A stretch of 64,000 nucleotides of DNA, taken from Deinococcus sp. Marseille-Q6407 (GTDB lineage: Bacteria; Deinococcota; Deinococci; Deinococcales; Deinococcaceae). Below the pieces are notes generated by a model that made no database searches, was not told the origin of the DNA, and saw only the letters and a list, made by a program, of their open reading frames with translations. Each line of letters opens with the position of its first letter. The first letter of the stretch is position 1. The stretch is taken from contig NZ_CAMPFU010000001.1 of the NCBI RefSeq assembly GCF_946848805.1, positions 212,001-276,000 on the forward strand, read 5' to 3'. This document shows, piece by piece, positions 8,108 through 16,981 of the stretch. Made by a program: the position numbers and the translations under genes.

Positions 8108-9196
8108 ATGCGACCTTTGGCCTCCGGACTCCTGCTGCTCGGCCTTGCGCTGGGGCTGGCCCTTCCCACCGCGCAGGCGGAAGTGATCACTTATACGGGC
8201 GCCCAGGCCCGCACTGCCGGTCAGACGGTGCTGCACCAGACCGCCAGCGACTGGCAGGCCGGCACCCTCAATTCTCTGCGCCCCGAGGGCGACGCCCTGG
8301 TCACCGAGGGCGAACGCGGCATGTACACCAGCCCTGAAATCCCGCTGGCCCCTTTCGATGAACTGGTGCCCAGCTGGAACGTGCAGACCGGCAAGGGCGG
8401 CTACGCGGTGCTGAAGGTCCGTGCCCGGCTGGCGTCCGGCTGGACCGACTGGTATTCGTTCGGACGCTGGAGCCGCAGCGGGGACCGTTACTCGCTGAAA
8501 GCCCAGAAAGACGCCCACGGCGAAGTGCTGACCGATGTGCTGCGCCTGAAAGGCAAGGCGACGGCCGTGCAGTACCATCTGTCGCTGGTTGGAGAAGGCA
8601 CCCGCGCCCGGCTGGTGGCGCTGAATACCACCGACCGTGCTCAGCGCCCCCGGCTGGGGCAACAGGCCGGCAACCCGGCGCTGTGGAACCGGGTGATTGA
8701 CGTGCCGCAGCGCTCGCAGATGTTGTATCCGGACGGGGGAGAGGTGTGGTGCAGTCCCACTTCGGTGTCCATGATTCTGGCCTATCTGGGCACCAGCATT
8801 TCGGTGCCGGAGGCCGCCAAGGGTACCTATGACCGCGTGTACGACGGCACCGGCAACTGGGCTTTCAATGCTGCCTACGCCGGCGAACTCGGCTACCGCG
8901 CCTATATCACCCGCCTGCCCAGCCTGGCCGCCGCCGAGGAATTTATTGCCCGGGGGCAGCCGCTGGCCGTCAGCCTGGGCTGGGGCCGCGGCGAACTGAG
9001 CGGTGCGCCCATTCCCACCAGCAGCGGGCACCTGATGGTGCTGGTGGGCTTCGATGCCCAGGGCAACCCGGTGCTGAACGACCCGGCCGCGCCCAGCAAC
9101 GCCGCCGTGCGCCGCTCCTACCCGCGCGCCCAGTTCGAGCGGCTCTGGCTGGGGCACAGCGGCGGGCTGAGTTACGTGATTGAAAAGCGGGGCTGA
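8108..9196 (+). CDS. Secreted C39-family peptidase-like protein
   Basis: This 362-residue protein begins MRPLASGLLLLGLALGLALP, a signal peptide ending TAQA. A beta-rich N-terminal half (to about 195) precedes a papain-like C39 domain: the catalytic Cys is in GGEVWCSPTSVSMILAYLG, the His is in SGHLMVLVGFDAQG, and the third residue is in PVLNDPAAPSN. An extracytoplasmic peptidase or amidase acting on envelope material is likely; the target is unknown. The ATG at 8108 has CACACT 7 nt upstream; an upstream in-frame start would spoil the signal peptide. Confidence 0.75.
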   Translation: MRPLASGLLLLGLALGLALPTAQAEVITYTGAQARTAGQTVLHQTASDWQAGTLNSLRPEGDALVTEGERGMYTSPEIPLAPFDELVPSWNVQTGKGGYAVLKVRARLASGWTDWYSFGRWSRSGDRYSLKAQKDAHGEVLTDVLRLKGKATAVQYHLSLVGEGTRARLVALNTTDRAQRPRLGQQAGNPALWNRVIDVPQRSQMLYPDGGEVWCSPTSVSMILAYLGTSISVPEAAKGTYDRVYDGTGNWAFNAAYAGELGYRAYITRLPSLAAAEEFIARGQPLAVSLGWGRGELSGAPIPTSSGHLMVLVGFDAQGNPVLNDPAAPSNAAVRRSYPRAQFERLWLGHSGGLSYVIEKRG

Positions 9197-9232
9197 GCGC
9201 CCTTTTTCTAAACGCCTCTACCCAACCCCCGC

Positions 9233-9964
9233 TTATTCGAACTCCACCGCCACCCCCGCCGCATCCGCCTGAGCGCGGGCGGCCAGCAGCCGGGCCTGGG
9301 CGGCTGGCAGCAGCGAGCGCAGGGGATTGTCCCACAGGGCGCGGGCCAGTTTGGAGGCCCGGCGCACTCGCAGGGTTTCGCCGTCCCGGGCCAGCGCGGC
9401 GGCAGCCAGCAGCGCCTGGGCCGAAGGCGGCAGCGGGTCCAGTGGGTCGAGCGGCACCTCGGCGCTGACCCGCTCGCCGCTGCGGCGCAGCAGAATGCGG
9501 GCTTGCTGGCCACCCTCGCGCAGTTCCAGGCTCACCTCGGCGTGCCGCCCGGCCAGCGGCCCGGTATGCTGGCCCAGCCGCGCCGCGTTCGCCAGGTCGT
9601 GCGCCGAGCGCATATGCCGGCGGGTGCGCGGTACATACGACACCTGCAGGGCAATGCCCCTGTTCAGGGCCAGCTCCAGCACCTCGTCGCGCAGCGGCCA
9701 GAGGGTCGCTGGGCCTTTGCCCTTGCCAATCGCGTTCAGCACGGCCCAGTTGTCGGAATAGATGCTGAGCGGCTGGCCGGCCGGCGCGCTGCGCACTGCT
9801 TCCAGCACGGCCCGCATCTCGGCGTTGTTGTTGTCGGGGGCTTCAAACTGGCCGCCGATTCGCCGGGGCAGTTCGCCGCCGTCCAGCAGCACCAGGCCCC
9901 AGCCGCCCTGACCGTGCCCGGCGGCGTCCTCGCGCCAGCTGGCGTCCACGTAGGCGTGATTCAA
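9233..9964 (-). CDS. rnhA: Ribonuclease H family protein with C-terminal extension
   Basis: Residues 1-135 form an RNase HI domain with all four catalytic acids visible: D7 in YVDASW, E49 in NNNAEMRA, D71 in IYSDNWAVL, D123 in SAHDLANAARL. It should cut the RNA strand of RNA/DNA hybrids. About 110 further residues follow, Ala/Arg/Leu-rich, with no domain I recognise. The start is a TTG at 9964, supported by the ribosome site GGGAGG exactly 8 nt upstream; no ATG is available before D7. It is divergent from pyrE. Confidence 0.78.
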   Translation of the reverse strand: MNHAYVDASWREDAAGHGQGGWGLVLLDGGELPRRIGGQFEAPDNNNAEMRAVLEAVRSAPAGQPLSIYSDNWAVLNAIGKGKGPATLWPLRDEVLELALNRGIALQVSYVPRTRRHMRSAHDLANAARLGQHTGPLAGRHAEVSLELREGGQQARILLRRSGERVSAEVPLDPLDPLPPSAQALLAAAALARDGETLRVRRASKLARALWDNPLRSLLPAAQARLLAARAQADAAGVAVEFE

Positions 9965-10002
9965 GCTGCGTACCTCCCGCCGCAGAATGACATACTGGCC
10001 CC

Positions 10003-10590
10003 ATGACCAAAAGCGGTGAACCCGACGTCCTGGCTCTGTACCGCGAAGCCGGGGCTTTTCATGAAGGCCATTTTCTGCTCGCCTCGGGCCGGCACTCGCC
10101 CAAGTTTCTCCAGAGCACCACGCTAACCCAGTACCCCCAGTACACCGCGCAGCTGGCAGAAGGCCTGGCTGCCCGGCTGCGTGAGCGCGGAATCGAAGCG
10201 GCGCTGACCGTCGGCCCGGCGATGGGCGGGGTGGTGCCGGCCTACGAGGTGGCGCGGGCCCTGGGCATCCGCTCCATTTTTGCCGAGAAAGACGGCCAGG
10301 GCGGCATGAAGATTCGCGAAGCCTTCAGCCTGGCCGAGGACGAACCTTTTATCGCCATCGAGGACGTGCTGACCACCGGCGGCAGCGTGATGAAAGCCGT
10401 GCGGGCCGCCGAAGCGGCGGGCGGGCGCTGCGCGGCCATCGCCTGCATCATCGACCGCCGCAGCCCGGACAGTGATCCCCAGGAGCTGAACGGCTACCCG
10501 CTGGTGGCGCTCTCCCGGATTCATTTCGACACCTACGCCCCCGACGAGGTGCCGGACTGGCTGGCCGCGCTGCCGCTACAGGAGATTTGA
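10003..10590 (+). CDS. pyrE: Orotate phosphoribosyltransferase
   Basis: This 195-residue protein has the PRPP-binding motif PFIAIEDVLTTGGSV, the GPAMGGVVPAYEVARALG loop, and the catalytic-loop lysine region FAEKDGQGGMKIREAF. It joins orotate to PRPP to make OMP in pyrimidine synthesis. CATACT (9991-9996) lies 6 nt before the ATG. It is followed by ribH after 26 bp but ribH has its own strong -10, so they may be separate units. Confidence 0.93.
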   Translation: MTKSGEPDVLALYREAGAFHEGHFLLASGRHSPKFLQSTTLTQYPQYTAQLAEGLAARLRERGIEAALTVGPAMGGVVPAYEVARALGIRSIFAEKDGQGGMKIREAFSLAEDEPFIAIEDVLTTGGSVMKAVRAAEAAGGRCAAIACIIDRRSPDSDPQELNGYPLVALSRIHFDTYAPDEVPDWLAALPLQEI

Positions 10591-10603
10591 GGGCAGCGCC
10601 CAC

Positions 10604-10609
10604 TAGAAT
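10604..10609 (+). promoter_or_regulatory. -10 hexamer of ribH
   Basis: TAGAAT ends 7 nt before the ATG at 10617 and overlaps a competing in-frame ATG at 10608, which is therefore unlikely as the start. Confidence 0.55.
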
Positions 10610-10616
10610 GTGGGCC

Positions 10617-11078
10617 ATGAAACGCATCGAAGCCAACCTGATTGCCCAGGGCCTGAAGTTTGCCGTCGTCAGCACCCGCTGGAACCATTTCATCGTGGAC
10701 CGGCTGGTGGAAGGGGCCGAGCTGGCCTTTGTGCAGCACGGCGGCAATAGTGATGACCTGGACCACTACCTGGTGCCCGGCTCCTACGAGGTGCCGCTGG
10801 TGGCCCGCAAACTGGCCGAAAGTGGCCGCTATGACGCCGTGGTCTGCTTGGGCGCCGTCATCAAGGGCGACACCGACCACTACGATTTCGTGGCAGGCGG
10901 CGCGGCCAATGGCATCCTGAACACCAGCCTGCACACCGGCGTGCCGGTGGCTTTCGGCGTGCTGACCACCGATACGGTGGAACAGGCCATGAACCGCGCC
11001 GGCATCAAGGCCGGCAACAAGGGCGCCGAAGCGGTGCTGGCGATGGTGGAAACCGTCAACCTGCTGCGCCAGATCTGA
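10617..11078 (+). CDS. ribH: 6,7-dimethyl-8-ribityllumazine synthase
   Basis: The 153-residue product has the RibH signatures: VSTRWNHFIVDRLVEGA (substrate pocket), PGSYEVPLVARKLA, CLGAVIKGDTDHYDFVAGG with the catalytic His, and PVAFGVLTTDTVEQAMNRAG. It condenses 5-amino-6-ribitylaminouracil with dihydroxybutanone phosphate in riboflavin synthesis. The remaining rib genes are not here apart from ribF at 37 kb. Confidence 0.95.
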   Translation: MKRIEANLIAQGLKFAVVSTRWNHFIVDRLVEGAELAFVQHGGNSDDLDHYLVPGSYEVPLVARKLAESGRYDAVVCLGAVIKGDTDHYDFVAGGAANGILNTSLHTGVPVAFGVLTTDTVEQAMNRAGIKAGNKGAEAVLAMVETVNLLRQI

Positions 11079-11123
11079 GAGCTGGATAGGCCGGATGCTG
11101 GGGATAAAGCAGGCTCCCGGCCT

Positions 11124-11999
11124 CTAGCCCGCTGTTCGTACAGCCCTGACGAACCGCTCCCGCCCGGTGAGGTCGGGATGAACTTGTGCTTGCCAGCCCT
11201 GGGCCGTCAGTTCGGCTGCGAAGGCGGCCGCGTTGCGGGGATCCAGCTCCAGCCACAGCACTCCGCTGGGGGCCAGAGCTGAGGAGGCCTGCGCCGCCAG
11301 CCGTCGCGCCAGCGTCAGTCCATCGGGGCCGCCATAAAGTGCCAGCGCCGGGTCATGGTCCACTTCCGGGGCCAGGGTGCCGGCGTCGCTGTCGGGCAGG
11401 TAGGGAGGGTTGCTCAGAATCAGGTCGGCTGGCGGCTGTCCGGCCAACGGGGCCAGCAGGTCGCCGTGCAGCAGCTGAATTTCCAGCCCATTCAGCGCGG
11501 CGTTCTCGGCAGCCAGCGCCAGAGCGTCCGTGCTGAGGTCCACCGCTGTGACCCGGCTGCCCGGCCGGGCCGCTTTCCAGCCCAGCGCCAGGGCGCCGCT
11601 GCCGGTGCCTATATCGGCGACCCGCGCCGCTGCCGGCACCGCCGGGTCACTCAGGGCCAGGTGCAGCAGCCACTCGGTTTCGGGCCGGGACACCAGGGCG
11701 CGGGCGTCACAGTGCAGCTGGACCCCGCCCCACTCCAGTGGGCCCAGCAGGTACTGCAGCGGTTCGCGCCTCAGCCGGCGGGCCAGCAGCGCGTCCAGCC
11801 GGGCCAGCCCATCCATGTCCAGCCGGTCACTCTGGTGCAGCAGCCGGCCGGTGCGGCTGAGGCCCAGCCCATATTCCAGCAGGGCGGCCGCATCGCTGCG
11901 CGGCGAGGGCAGGCCCGCCGCTTCCAGCTGCGCGGCGGCCTGAAGCTCCCAGTCGCGCAGGGTGGGTAGGGCGGGCAGGTCAGTAGAGCGGTTCGTCAC
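11124..11999 (-). CDS. prmC: Release factor glutamine methyltransferase PrmC
   Basis: This 291-residue protein pairs an N-terminal helical domain with a SAM methyltransferase domain: [15 protein letters not shown] (SAM loop), [16 protein letters not shown], and the diagnostic [13 protein letters not shown], where NPPY binds the glutamine side chain. It methylates the GGQ glutamine of release factors. Translation begins at GTG 11999, 21 nt after the khpB stop, so the two probably form an operon. Confidence 0.92.
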   Translation of the reverse strand: MTNRSTDLPALPTLRDWELQAAAQLEAAGLPSPRSDAAALLEYGLGLSRTGRLLHQSDRLDMDGLARLDALLARRLRREPLQYLLGPLEWGGVQLHCDARALVSRPETEWLLHLALSDPAVPAAARVADIGTGSGALALGWKAARPGSRVTAVDLSTDALALAAENAALNGLEIQLLHGDLLAPLAGQPPADLILSNPPYLPDSDAGTLAPEVDHDPALALYGGPDGLTLARRLAAQASSALAPSGVLWLELDPRNAAAFAAELTAQGWQAQVHPDLTGRERFVRAVRTAG

Positions 12000-12020
12000 A
12001 GCCTTGGCCTGAAGCGTAAG

Positions 12021-12671
12021 TCAGCGGACTGGCGCCGGCTTGACGATCAGGCGCCGGCTGTTGCCCTCGCCGGTGGACTGGGTCACCACGTGGGGGTTGT
12101 CCTTGAGCGTCATATGAATAACCCGGCGGTCGGCGGCGTTCATAGGCTGAAAGCTGTGGCTCTCGCCGCTGCTGGCCACACTTTCGGCCACCCGCGCGGC
12201 AATCTGCTGCAGCATCTGAAAGTGCCGGCTGCGGTAGCCGCCCACGTCCACCCTTACCCGCAGGTGTTCGCCTTCGGGCATATGTTTGGCGACGGCGGCG
12301 TAAGCCAGGGTATCCAGCGCCTCGATCACGTGGCCCTCACGGCCGATCAGCCGGCCCACGTTCTCGCCGCTGATCTCGCCTTCCAGGTGGTCACCGTCGC
12401 GGGTGACCCGCACCGTCAGGCCGGGGTCAAAGCGGCGGGCCACGCCCCGCAGGAAGTGTTCCAGCGCTGCCTGGGGGTCCTGGCCGCCGGCTGCGGCGCC
12501 CTCGCTGGCTGCCGGGGCCGGCGCGCTCTGGCCGGCAAAGCTGCCGGGGCCAGAGGAAAGCGCGGCCGGCGCTGCAGGAGTGGACAGGGGGTTGGGCGAG
12601 GGGGTGTCGTCGTCAGCGTCACTGATACCCAACCCCGCCAGATAATCGTCGAGGTTCCGGGGGTCATGCAT
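12021..12671 (-). CDS. khpB: KH/R3H RNA-binding protein KhpB (Jag family)
   Basis: The 216-residue protein has an acidic then Pro/Ala-rich N-terminal linker (to about residue 65). A KH-II domain follows with GRLIGREGHVIEALDTLAY (the GxxG loop is GREG). An R3H domain comes next with MNAADRRVIHMTLKDNPHV and STGEGNSRRLIVKP. Jag/KhpB binds many RNAs and is often beside yidC and rnpA; here it is instead upstream of prmC. The Jag-N domain of longer homologues is missing. TAGACT lies 6 nt before the ATG at 12671. Confidence 0.88.
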   Translation of the reverse strand: MHDPRNLDDYLAGLGISDADDDTPSPNPLSTPAAPAALSSGPGSFAGQSAPAPAASEGAAAGGQDPQAALEHFLRGVARRFDPGLTVRVTRDGDHLEGEISGENVGRLIGREGHVIEALDTLAYAAVAKHMPEGEHLRVRVDVGGYRSRHFQMLQQIAARVAESVASSGESHSFQPMNAADRRVIHMTLKDNPHVVTQSTGEGNSRRLIVKPAPVR

Positions 12672-12677
12672 GGCCGC

Positions 12678-12683
12678 AGTCTA
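12678..12683 (-). promoter_or_regulatory. -10 hexamer of khpB-prmC
   Basis: TAGACT on the minus strand ends 6 nt before the khpB ATG. Confidence 0.5.
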
Positions 12684-12805
12684 GTGCATCGGGCCTGCAG
12701 CGCTTTCCCGGTGTGGATAGGCGTGCTGGGGCCAGCACCGGAGCGTATTGAGCAAACCTTGCCCCCGCGCCCTGCATCTTCGGCCCAGGCGCTACCCTAA
12801 AAGGC

Positions 12806-13477
12806 ATGGCAAACCTCAGTTCTTCGACCATCATGCTTACCGGCGCGGGCAGTCCGCTGGCCACCGCCATCGCGCAGGAACTGGAAGACGCCGGCGCTCA
12901 GCTGGTGCTGGTCGGGCAGGGTGAGGACCTCGCCCGCGCGGCCGACCGCTTTCCTTCCACCGAAGTGTTCGACCTGGACCTGGGAGACGCCGCCAGCGTG
13001 GAGCAGCTGCGCACCGTGGAGGTCGACGCCCTGGTGCATACGGAAGGGATGTTCAGCCCCCAGCCGGCCCTGGACGCTGCCACCGGCGACTACGACCGTC
13101 TGTTTACCGCCAACATGCGCAGTCTCTTTCACGCCATTCAGGGCGCGCTGCCGCATATGCTGGACCAGGAAGACGGCGTGATCGTGGCAGTGAGTGCGCC
13201 GCGTGAGTCGCGCAGCGAGGGAGCGGCGCTCTATCAGGCCAGCCGCGCCGCCATGTCCAGCTATGTTCATAGCCTGCACAGCGAACTGAAAGAACGCGGC
13301 ATTCTGGGCTGCGTGATTCACCCGATGGGCCCGATCGACACTCTGGAACTGCGCGAGGCCGGCTACGAGTGGGAAGAACTGATTGACCCGCGTGGCCTGG
13401 CCAAGTCGGTGGCACACGCCCTGACCCGCCCCGCCCGCGCCCACATCACCGAGCTGAAGATTTACCCGCAGAAGTAA
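12806..13477 (+). CDS. Short-chain dehydrogenase-like protein with altered catalytic motif
   Basis: This 223-residue SDR-fold protein has its cofactor loop as MLTGAGSPLATAIAQELE, in which the usual GxGxG glycines are partly replaced. LDLGDAASVEQL and NMRSLFHAIQGALPHML fit the family. The active-site Ser may be in VAVSAPRES. The Tyr segment reads LYQASRAAMSS, so the canonical YxxxK is YxxxR. Either the Arg substitutes for the Lys or the protein no longer reduces a substrate. TACCCT (12793-12798) lies 7 nt before the ATG. Substrate unknown. Confidence 0.75.
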   Translation: MANLSSSTIMLTGAGSPLATAIAQELEDAGAQLVLVGQGEDLARAADRFPSTEVFDLDLGDAASVEQLRTVEVDALVHTEGMFSPQPALDAATGDYDRLFTANMRSLFHAIQGALPHMLDQEDGVIVAVSAPRESRSEGAALYQASRAAMSSYVHSLHSELKERGILGCVIHPMGPIDTLELREAGYEWEELIDPRGLAKSVAHALTRPARAHITELKIYPQK

Positions 13478-13506
13478 ATATCGCTCCTGCGAGCAGAGCG
13501 AATATC
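13476..13506. repeat. Imperfect inverted repeat after the SDR gene
   Basis: ATATCGCTC and GAGCGAATAT arms flank a short loop just beyond the stop codon, immediately before a stronger terminator hairpin. Confidence 0.35.
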
Positions 13507-13533
13507 AACCACGGGCCGCCCCGTGGTTGTTTT
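13506..13533 (+). terminator. Terminator hairpin between the SDR gene and rimO
   Basis: CAACCACGGG (13506-13515) pairs with CCCGTGGTTG (13520-13529) and TTTT follows. It serves the plus-strand gene and may also bound rimO, which converges on it. Confidence 0.75.
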
Positions 13534-13555
13534 CGTCTCCAGTACCCGCGAGAGC

Positions 13556-15088
13556 TCAGTGCCCGCCGAAGTGCCCCAGCTGCGGCACGTTGGGTTTCCA
13601 CTCGGGCCGCTCGACCACTTCACCGAACAGGTCGTATTCGTCGCTGTCCTCGATCCGGGCGCGGACGATGTCGCCCACCTTGATCTGCCCGGCAAACTCG
13701 CCGGCGTAAAGGTACACTTGCCCGTCAATGCCGGGGGCGTCACCCTTGGTACGGCCAATCAGGCGGGTGCCGGGAGCGTCGTCCTCGTTGTCGTTGTACT
13801 CGTCGATGATCACGTCCATCACCCGGCCCACCTTCTGGGCCAGTCGCCCCGAGCTGATGCGCTGCGCCACTTCCATGAAGCGGGCCAGCCGCTCTTCCTT
13901 GACCGCTTCGGGCACCGCGCCCGGCAGGGCGTTGGCGTCGGCTTCGGGCACCTCGGAATAGGTAAAGGCGCCCACCCGGTCTAACTGCGCGTCTTCCAGG
14001 AAATCCAGCAGCTGCTGAAAGTCTTCCTCGGTTTCGCCGGGGAAACCCACGATAAAAGTGGAGCGGATGGTCAGCTCGGGGCAGATCTCGCGCCAGCGGC
14101 GAATGGTGTCCAGCTGTTTGCCGGCGCCGGGGCGGCGCATCGCCCGCAGAACCTTGGGCGAAGCGTGCTGCAGCGGCACGTCCAGGTACGGCAGAATCTT
14201 GCCCTGGGCCATCAGCTCCACGATGCGGTCCACGTGTGGGTAGGGGTAGACGTAGTGCATCCGCACCCAGGCGCCCAGTTCACCCAATTTCTCGGCCAGG
14301 TCGGTCAGGTGGGCGCGGACCTGCTCGCCCTGAAACTCGCTTTCACGGTGGCGGATGTCCACTCCATAGGCGCTGGTGTCCTGCGCGATGACCACCAGTT
14401 CCTTGGTGCCGCCGGCCACCAGCCGGTAGGCCTCGTACAGCACCGCGCCGGCGTCGCGCGACACCTGCAGGCCGCGCAGCTTGGGAATAATGCAAAAGGC
14501 ACAGGTGTGGTTGCAGCCTTCGGCAACCTTCACGTAGGCGTAGTGGCGCGGGGTCAGGCGCACCTCGGGGGCGAACACGTCGCCGTGACGGGTGTCTTCG
14601 CGCTCGATAACCGGCTGGAGGGGCTGCGCCGCTGGCAGGGCGGCCCCGGCCCGCATGCCTGGTGCCGCCACCGGCAGCAGGCCGGTAAAGGCGCTCTGGT
14701 CCACCGGCAGCAGCTCGCGCACGTAGCCCATCACGTCGTCCACCGCCTCCGAGCCGGTGATGGCCGACACCTTGGGGTGACGCTCCATGATCTTCTCGGG
14801 GCGCTCGCCCAGGCAGCCTGTCACGATGACCTTGCCGGTGGCGTCCAGCGCCTCCCCGATGGCCGAGAGTGATTCCTCGATGGCCGGAGTGATAAAGCCG
14901 CAGGTGTTCACAATCACGGCCTGAGCGTCCTCGTAGCTGGGGGCCACCTCGTAGCCCTCGGCGCGCAGCTGGGTCAGGATGCGTTCGCTGTCCACCAGGG
15001 CTTTGGGACAGCCCAGCGAGATGAAGCCCACCCGGGGGGCGGGCGCGGCGGTGGGCGGGGCAGGCGGTGAGGTCACGGGTTGGGTCAT
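13556..15088 (-). CDS. rimO: Ribosomal protein S12 methylthiotransferase RimO
   Basis: This 510-residue radical SAM enzyme has an N-terminal MTTase domain with three cluster cysteines ([25 protein letters not shown]), the radical SAM CxxxCxxC in [17 protein letters not shown], and a C-terminal TRAM domain. It adds a methylthio group to an aspartate of S12. Residues about 120-165 between the MTTase and radical SAM domains are a longer Ala/Pro-rich linker than usual. AAGGAG lies 12 nt before the ATG at 15088; a TTG at 15097 is only 3 nt from it and is less likely. Confidence 0.93.
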   Translation of the reverse strand: MTQPVTSPPAPPTAAPAPRVGFISLGCPKALVDSERILTQLRAEGYEVAPSYEDAQAVIVNTCGFITPAIEESLSAIGEALDATGKVIVTGCLGERPEKIMERHPKVSAITGSEAVDDVMGYVRELLPVDQSAFTGLLPVAAPGMRAGAALPAAQPLQPVIEREDTRHGDVFAPEVRLTPRHYAYVKVAEGCNHTCAFCIIPKLRGLQVSRDAGAVLYEAYRLVAGGTKELVVIAQDTSAYGVDIRHRESEFQGEQVRAHLTDLAEKLGELGAWVRMHYVYPYPHVDRIVELMAQGKILPYLDVPLQHASPKVLRAMRRPGAGKQLDTIRRWREICPELTIRSTFIVGFPGETEEDFQQLLDFLEDAQLDRVGAFTYSEVPEADANALPGAVPEAVKEERLARFMEVAQRISSGRLAQKVGRVMDVIIDEYNDNEDDAPGTRLIGRTKGDAPGIDGQVYLYAGEFAGQIKVGDIVRARIEDSDEYDLFGEVVERPEWKPNVPQLGHFGGH

Positions 15089-15414
15089 GGCAGGCAACGT
15101 CTCCTTGTGTCCTTGTGACGGTTCTTGGTTTCTGTTTTTCCCAGAAAGGGCGCATGGTCAGCAGAAGAGAGGGAATGGAAAGGCCCCGAGGTGGAGCGGT
15201 GGGGGCAATCAACCCGGCAGTGTACGGCATGGCTCCGCGCGGGACGGTGGGCCAGCCTTCGCTGCTTCAGGCCAGGGCAGCCGCGCCGCGTACCTGTAGG
15301 CCAGGGCCAGCCGACAATAAAAAACCCGCTCACGAGGAGCGGTTATTCCAATACTCTAGCTTGGTATGCAGGATTCGTCAAGGCTATGCAGGGCAATGGC
15401 GAAACACTGCTTGG
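15089..15414. other. Intergenic region between rimO and panB
   Basis: Only the panB terminator (15317-15347) and the rimO leader are seen. No conserved small gene could be supported. Confidence 0.4.
15317..15347 (-). terminator. Intrinsic terminator of panB
   Basis: On the minus strand AACCGCTC pairs with GAGCGGGTT around a CTCGT loop, followed by TTTTTATT. Confidence 0.8.
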
Positions 15415-16257
15415 TCAGTACAGCCGCTCCAGCACCTCGTCAGCGATGCCGAAGCTGTTCTCGGGAGCCGGGAACTGCCGTGCCCGCACGTCGGCGGCGT
15501 AACTGCTGAGGCCCTCGCGGCTGAGCTGGCCCACCTCGGCGTAGCGGCGCACCATTTTCATGACTGGCCCCTCGTAGACGCCCAGGACATCGTGATAGAC
15601 CAGCACCTGACCGTCACACTGCGGCCCCGCCCCGATGCCGATGGTGGGAATCTGCGTGCGCGCCGTGATCAGCGCGGCCAGCGCGGCGGGGATGGCTTCC
15701 AGCACCGCGCTGAAGGCGCCGGCCTCTTCCAGCGCCAGCGCACCTTCCAGCGCCCGCCGCGCCGAGGTTTCGTCCTTGCCCTGCACCCGCAGGCCCCCCT
15801 GGGCCACGGCGGTCTGCGGCAGCAGGCCCACATGCCCCATCACCGGAATGCCGGCGGCGCTGATGCGGCGCACGCACTCCAGCTCGTTGGGCGCGGCACC
15901 CTCCAGTTTCACCGCGTCGGCGCCGGCTTCCTGCACCAGTTGCACAGCCGCCTGCAACGCGGCTTGTGGCCCCAGCTGATAGGTGCCGAACGGCAGGTCT
16001 ACCACCATGAAGGTATTCGGCGCGCCCCGGCGCACGGCGCGGGCGTGGTGCAGCATGTCGCCCAGCGTGACCTGCGCGGTGGACTCGTAACCCAGCACCA
16101 CGTTGCCCAGCGAGTCGCCCACCAGAATCAGGTCCACTCCGGCCGCCTCGGCGTGCCGGGCCTGGGCGTGGTCGTAAGCGGTGACCATCACCAGCGGGGC
16201 TTTGGGCTGAATCAGTTGCGGCAGGCTCAGTTTCTTGCGGGCAGGCGCGTCGGTCAT
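15415..16257 (-). CDS. panB: 3-methyl-2-oxobutanoate hydroxymethyltransferase
   Basis: This 280-residue TIM-barrel enzyme has [35 protein letters not shown] (metal and substrate), [28 protein letters not shown] and [20 protein letters not shown]. It transfers a hydroxymethyl group from methylene-THF to ketoisovalerate, the first committed step to pantothenate and CoA. Its ATG overlaps the upstream HAD gene's stop codon as ATGA, implying translational coupling; a TACCTT inside the HAD gene, 7 nt upstream, could also give an internal leaderless start. Ketoisovalerate comes from the branched-chain pathway whose ilvB lies at 62.5 kb. Confidence 0.94.
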   Translation of the reverse strand: MTDAPARKKLSLPQLIQPKAPLVMVTAYDHAQARHAEAAGVDLILVGDSLGNVVLGYESTAQVTLGDMLHHARAVRRGAPNTFMVVDLPFGTYQLGPQAALQAAVQLVQEAGADAVKLEGAAPNELECVRRISAAGIPVMGHVGLLPQTAVAQGGLRVQGKDETSARRALEGALALEEAGAFSAVLEAIPAALAALITARTQIPTIGIGAGPQCDGQVLVYHDVLGVYEGPVMKMVRRYAEVGQLSREGLSSYAADVRARQFPAPENSFGIADEVLERLY

Positions 16258-16943
16258 AAGTCTGAAGGTAGCATCGCCAGCAGACCCTGCAGGCCGCCGC
16301 CAAACCCTTCCAGGCGCGGCCACCCCGGCGGAAACGGCTGCGAGGCGGTGACCTCGTTGGGCACCACCACCACCGGCACGCCGGCGGCGACGGCCGCGCT
16401 GGCCCCGTTGAGGCTGTCTTCCACCGCCAGGCAGGCTTCTGCCGGCAGGCCCAGGTGCGCCGCGGCCAGGCGATACAGTTCCGGGTCGGGCTTGACACGG
16501 GCCACGTCGTCACGGGTACACAGCGTCTCGAAGCGGTCCAGCAGGCCGTGGCGGGTCAGCCAGTCGGTGACCCAGGCACGGCCCGAACTGGTGACCAGCG
16601 CCAGCCGCAGGCCGGCCGCCTGGGCCTCGTCCAGCAGCGTGACCACGCCTTCGCGCAGGCCCTGGCGCCCCAGGTCGTCCAGCATGCCCCGGTGCAGTTC
16701 CGCTTCCAGCCGCTCCCGGTCGGCCTGCACCGGCTGCGGCAGCCCGGCCCAGGGGTCGTAGGCGCCCTGGGTGCCGATGCCGCGCTGCCAGTCGCTGAGC
16801 AGCAATTCCAGCCCGTGCGACGCATAAAAGCGCTGCCAGTGGCGAAATTCGGTGGTTTCGGTGTCCATGATGGTGCCGTCGAAATCGAACAGCAGGGCCT
16901 GAATGCCGGTGGACTGAACTGCAAGCGGGTCGGGCGGGGTCAT
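16254..16943 (-). CDS. HAD-superfamily phosphatase (subfamily IA)
   Basis: The 229-residue product has HAD motif [13 protein letters not shown], motif [14 protein letters not shown], the lysine of motif III in [14 protein letters not shown], and motif [20 protein letters not shown]. It resembles beta-phosphoglucomutase-like and general sugar-phosphate or nucleotide phosphatases; substrate not predictable. It is the first gene of a two-gene operon with panB (4-nt overlap). TAGACT (16950-16955, minus strand) is 6 nt from the ATG. Confidence 0.85.
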   Translation of the reverse strand: MTPPDPLAVQSTGIQALLFDFDGTIMDTETTEFRHWQRFYASHGLELLLSDWQRGIGTQGAYDPWAGLPQPVQADRERLEAELHRGMLDDLGRQGLREGVVTLLDEAQAAGLRLALVTSSGRAWVTDWLTRHGLLDRFETLCTRDDVARVKPDPELYRLAAAHLGLPAEACLAVEDSLNGASAAVAAGVPVVVVPNEVTASQPFPPGWPRLEGFGGGLQGLLAMLPSDL

Positions 16944-16981
16944 GCGGTCAGTCTAGGGGTGGCGGCCCCCGCGCCGCCCTC

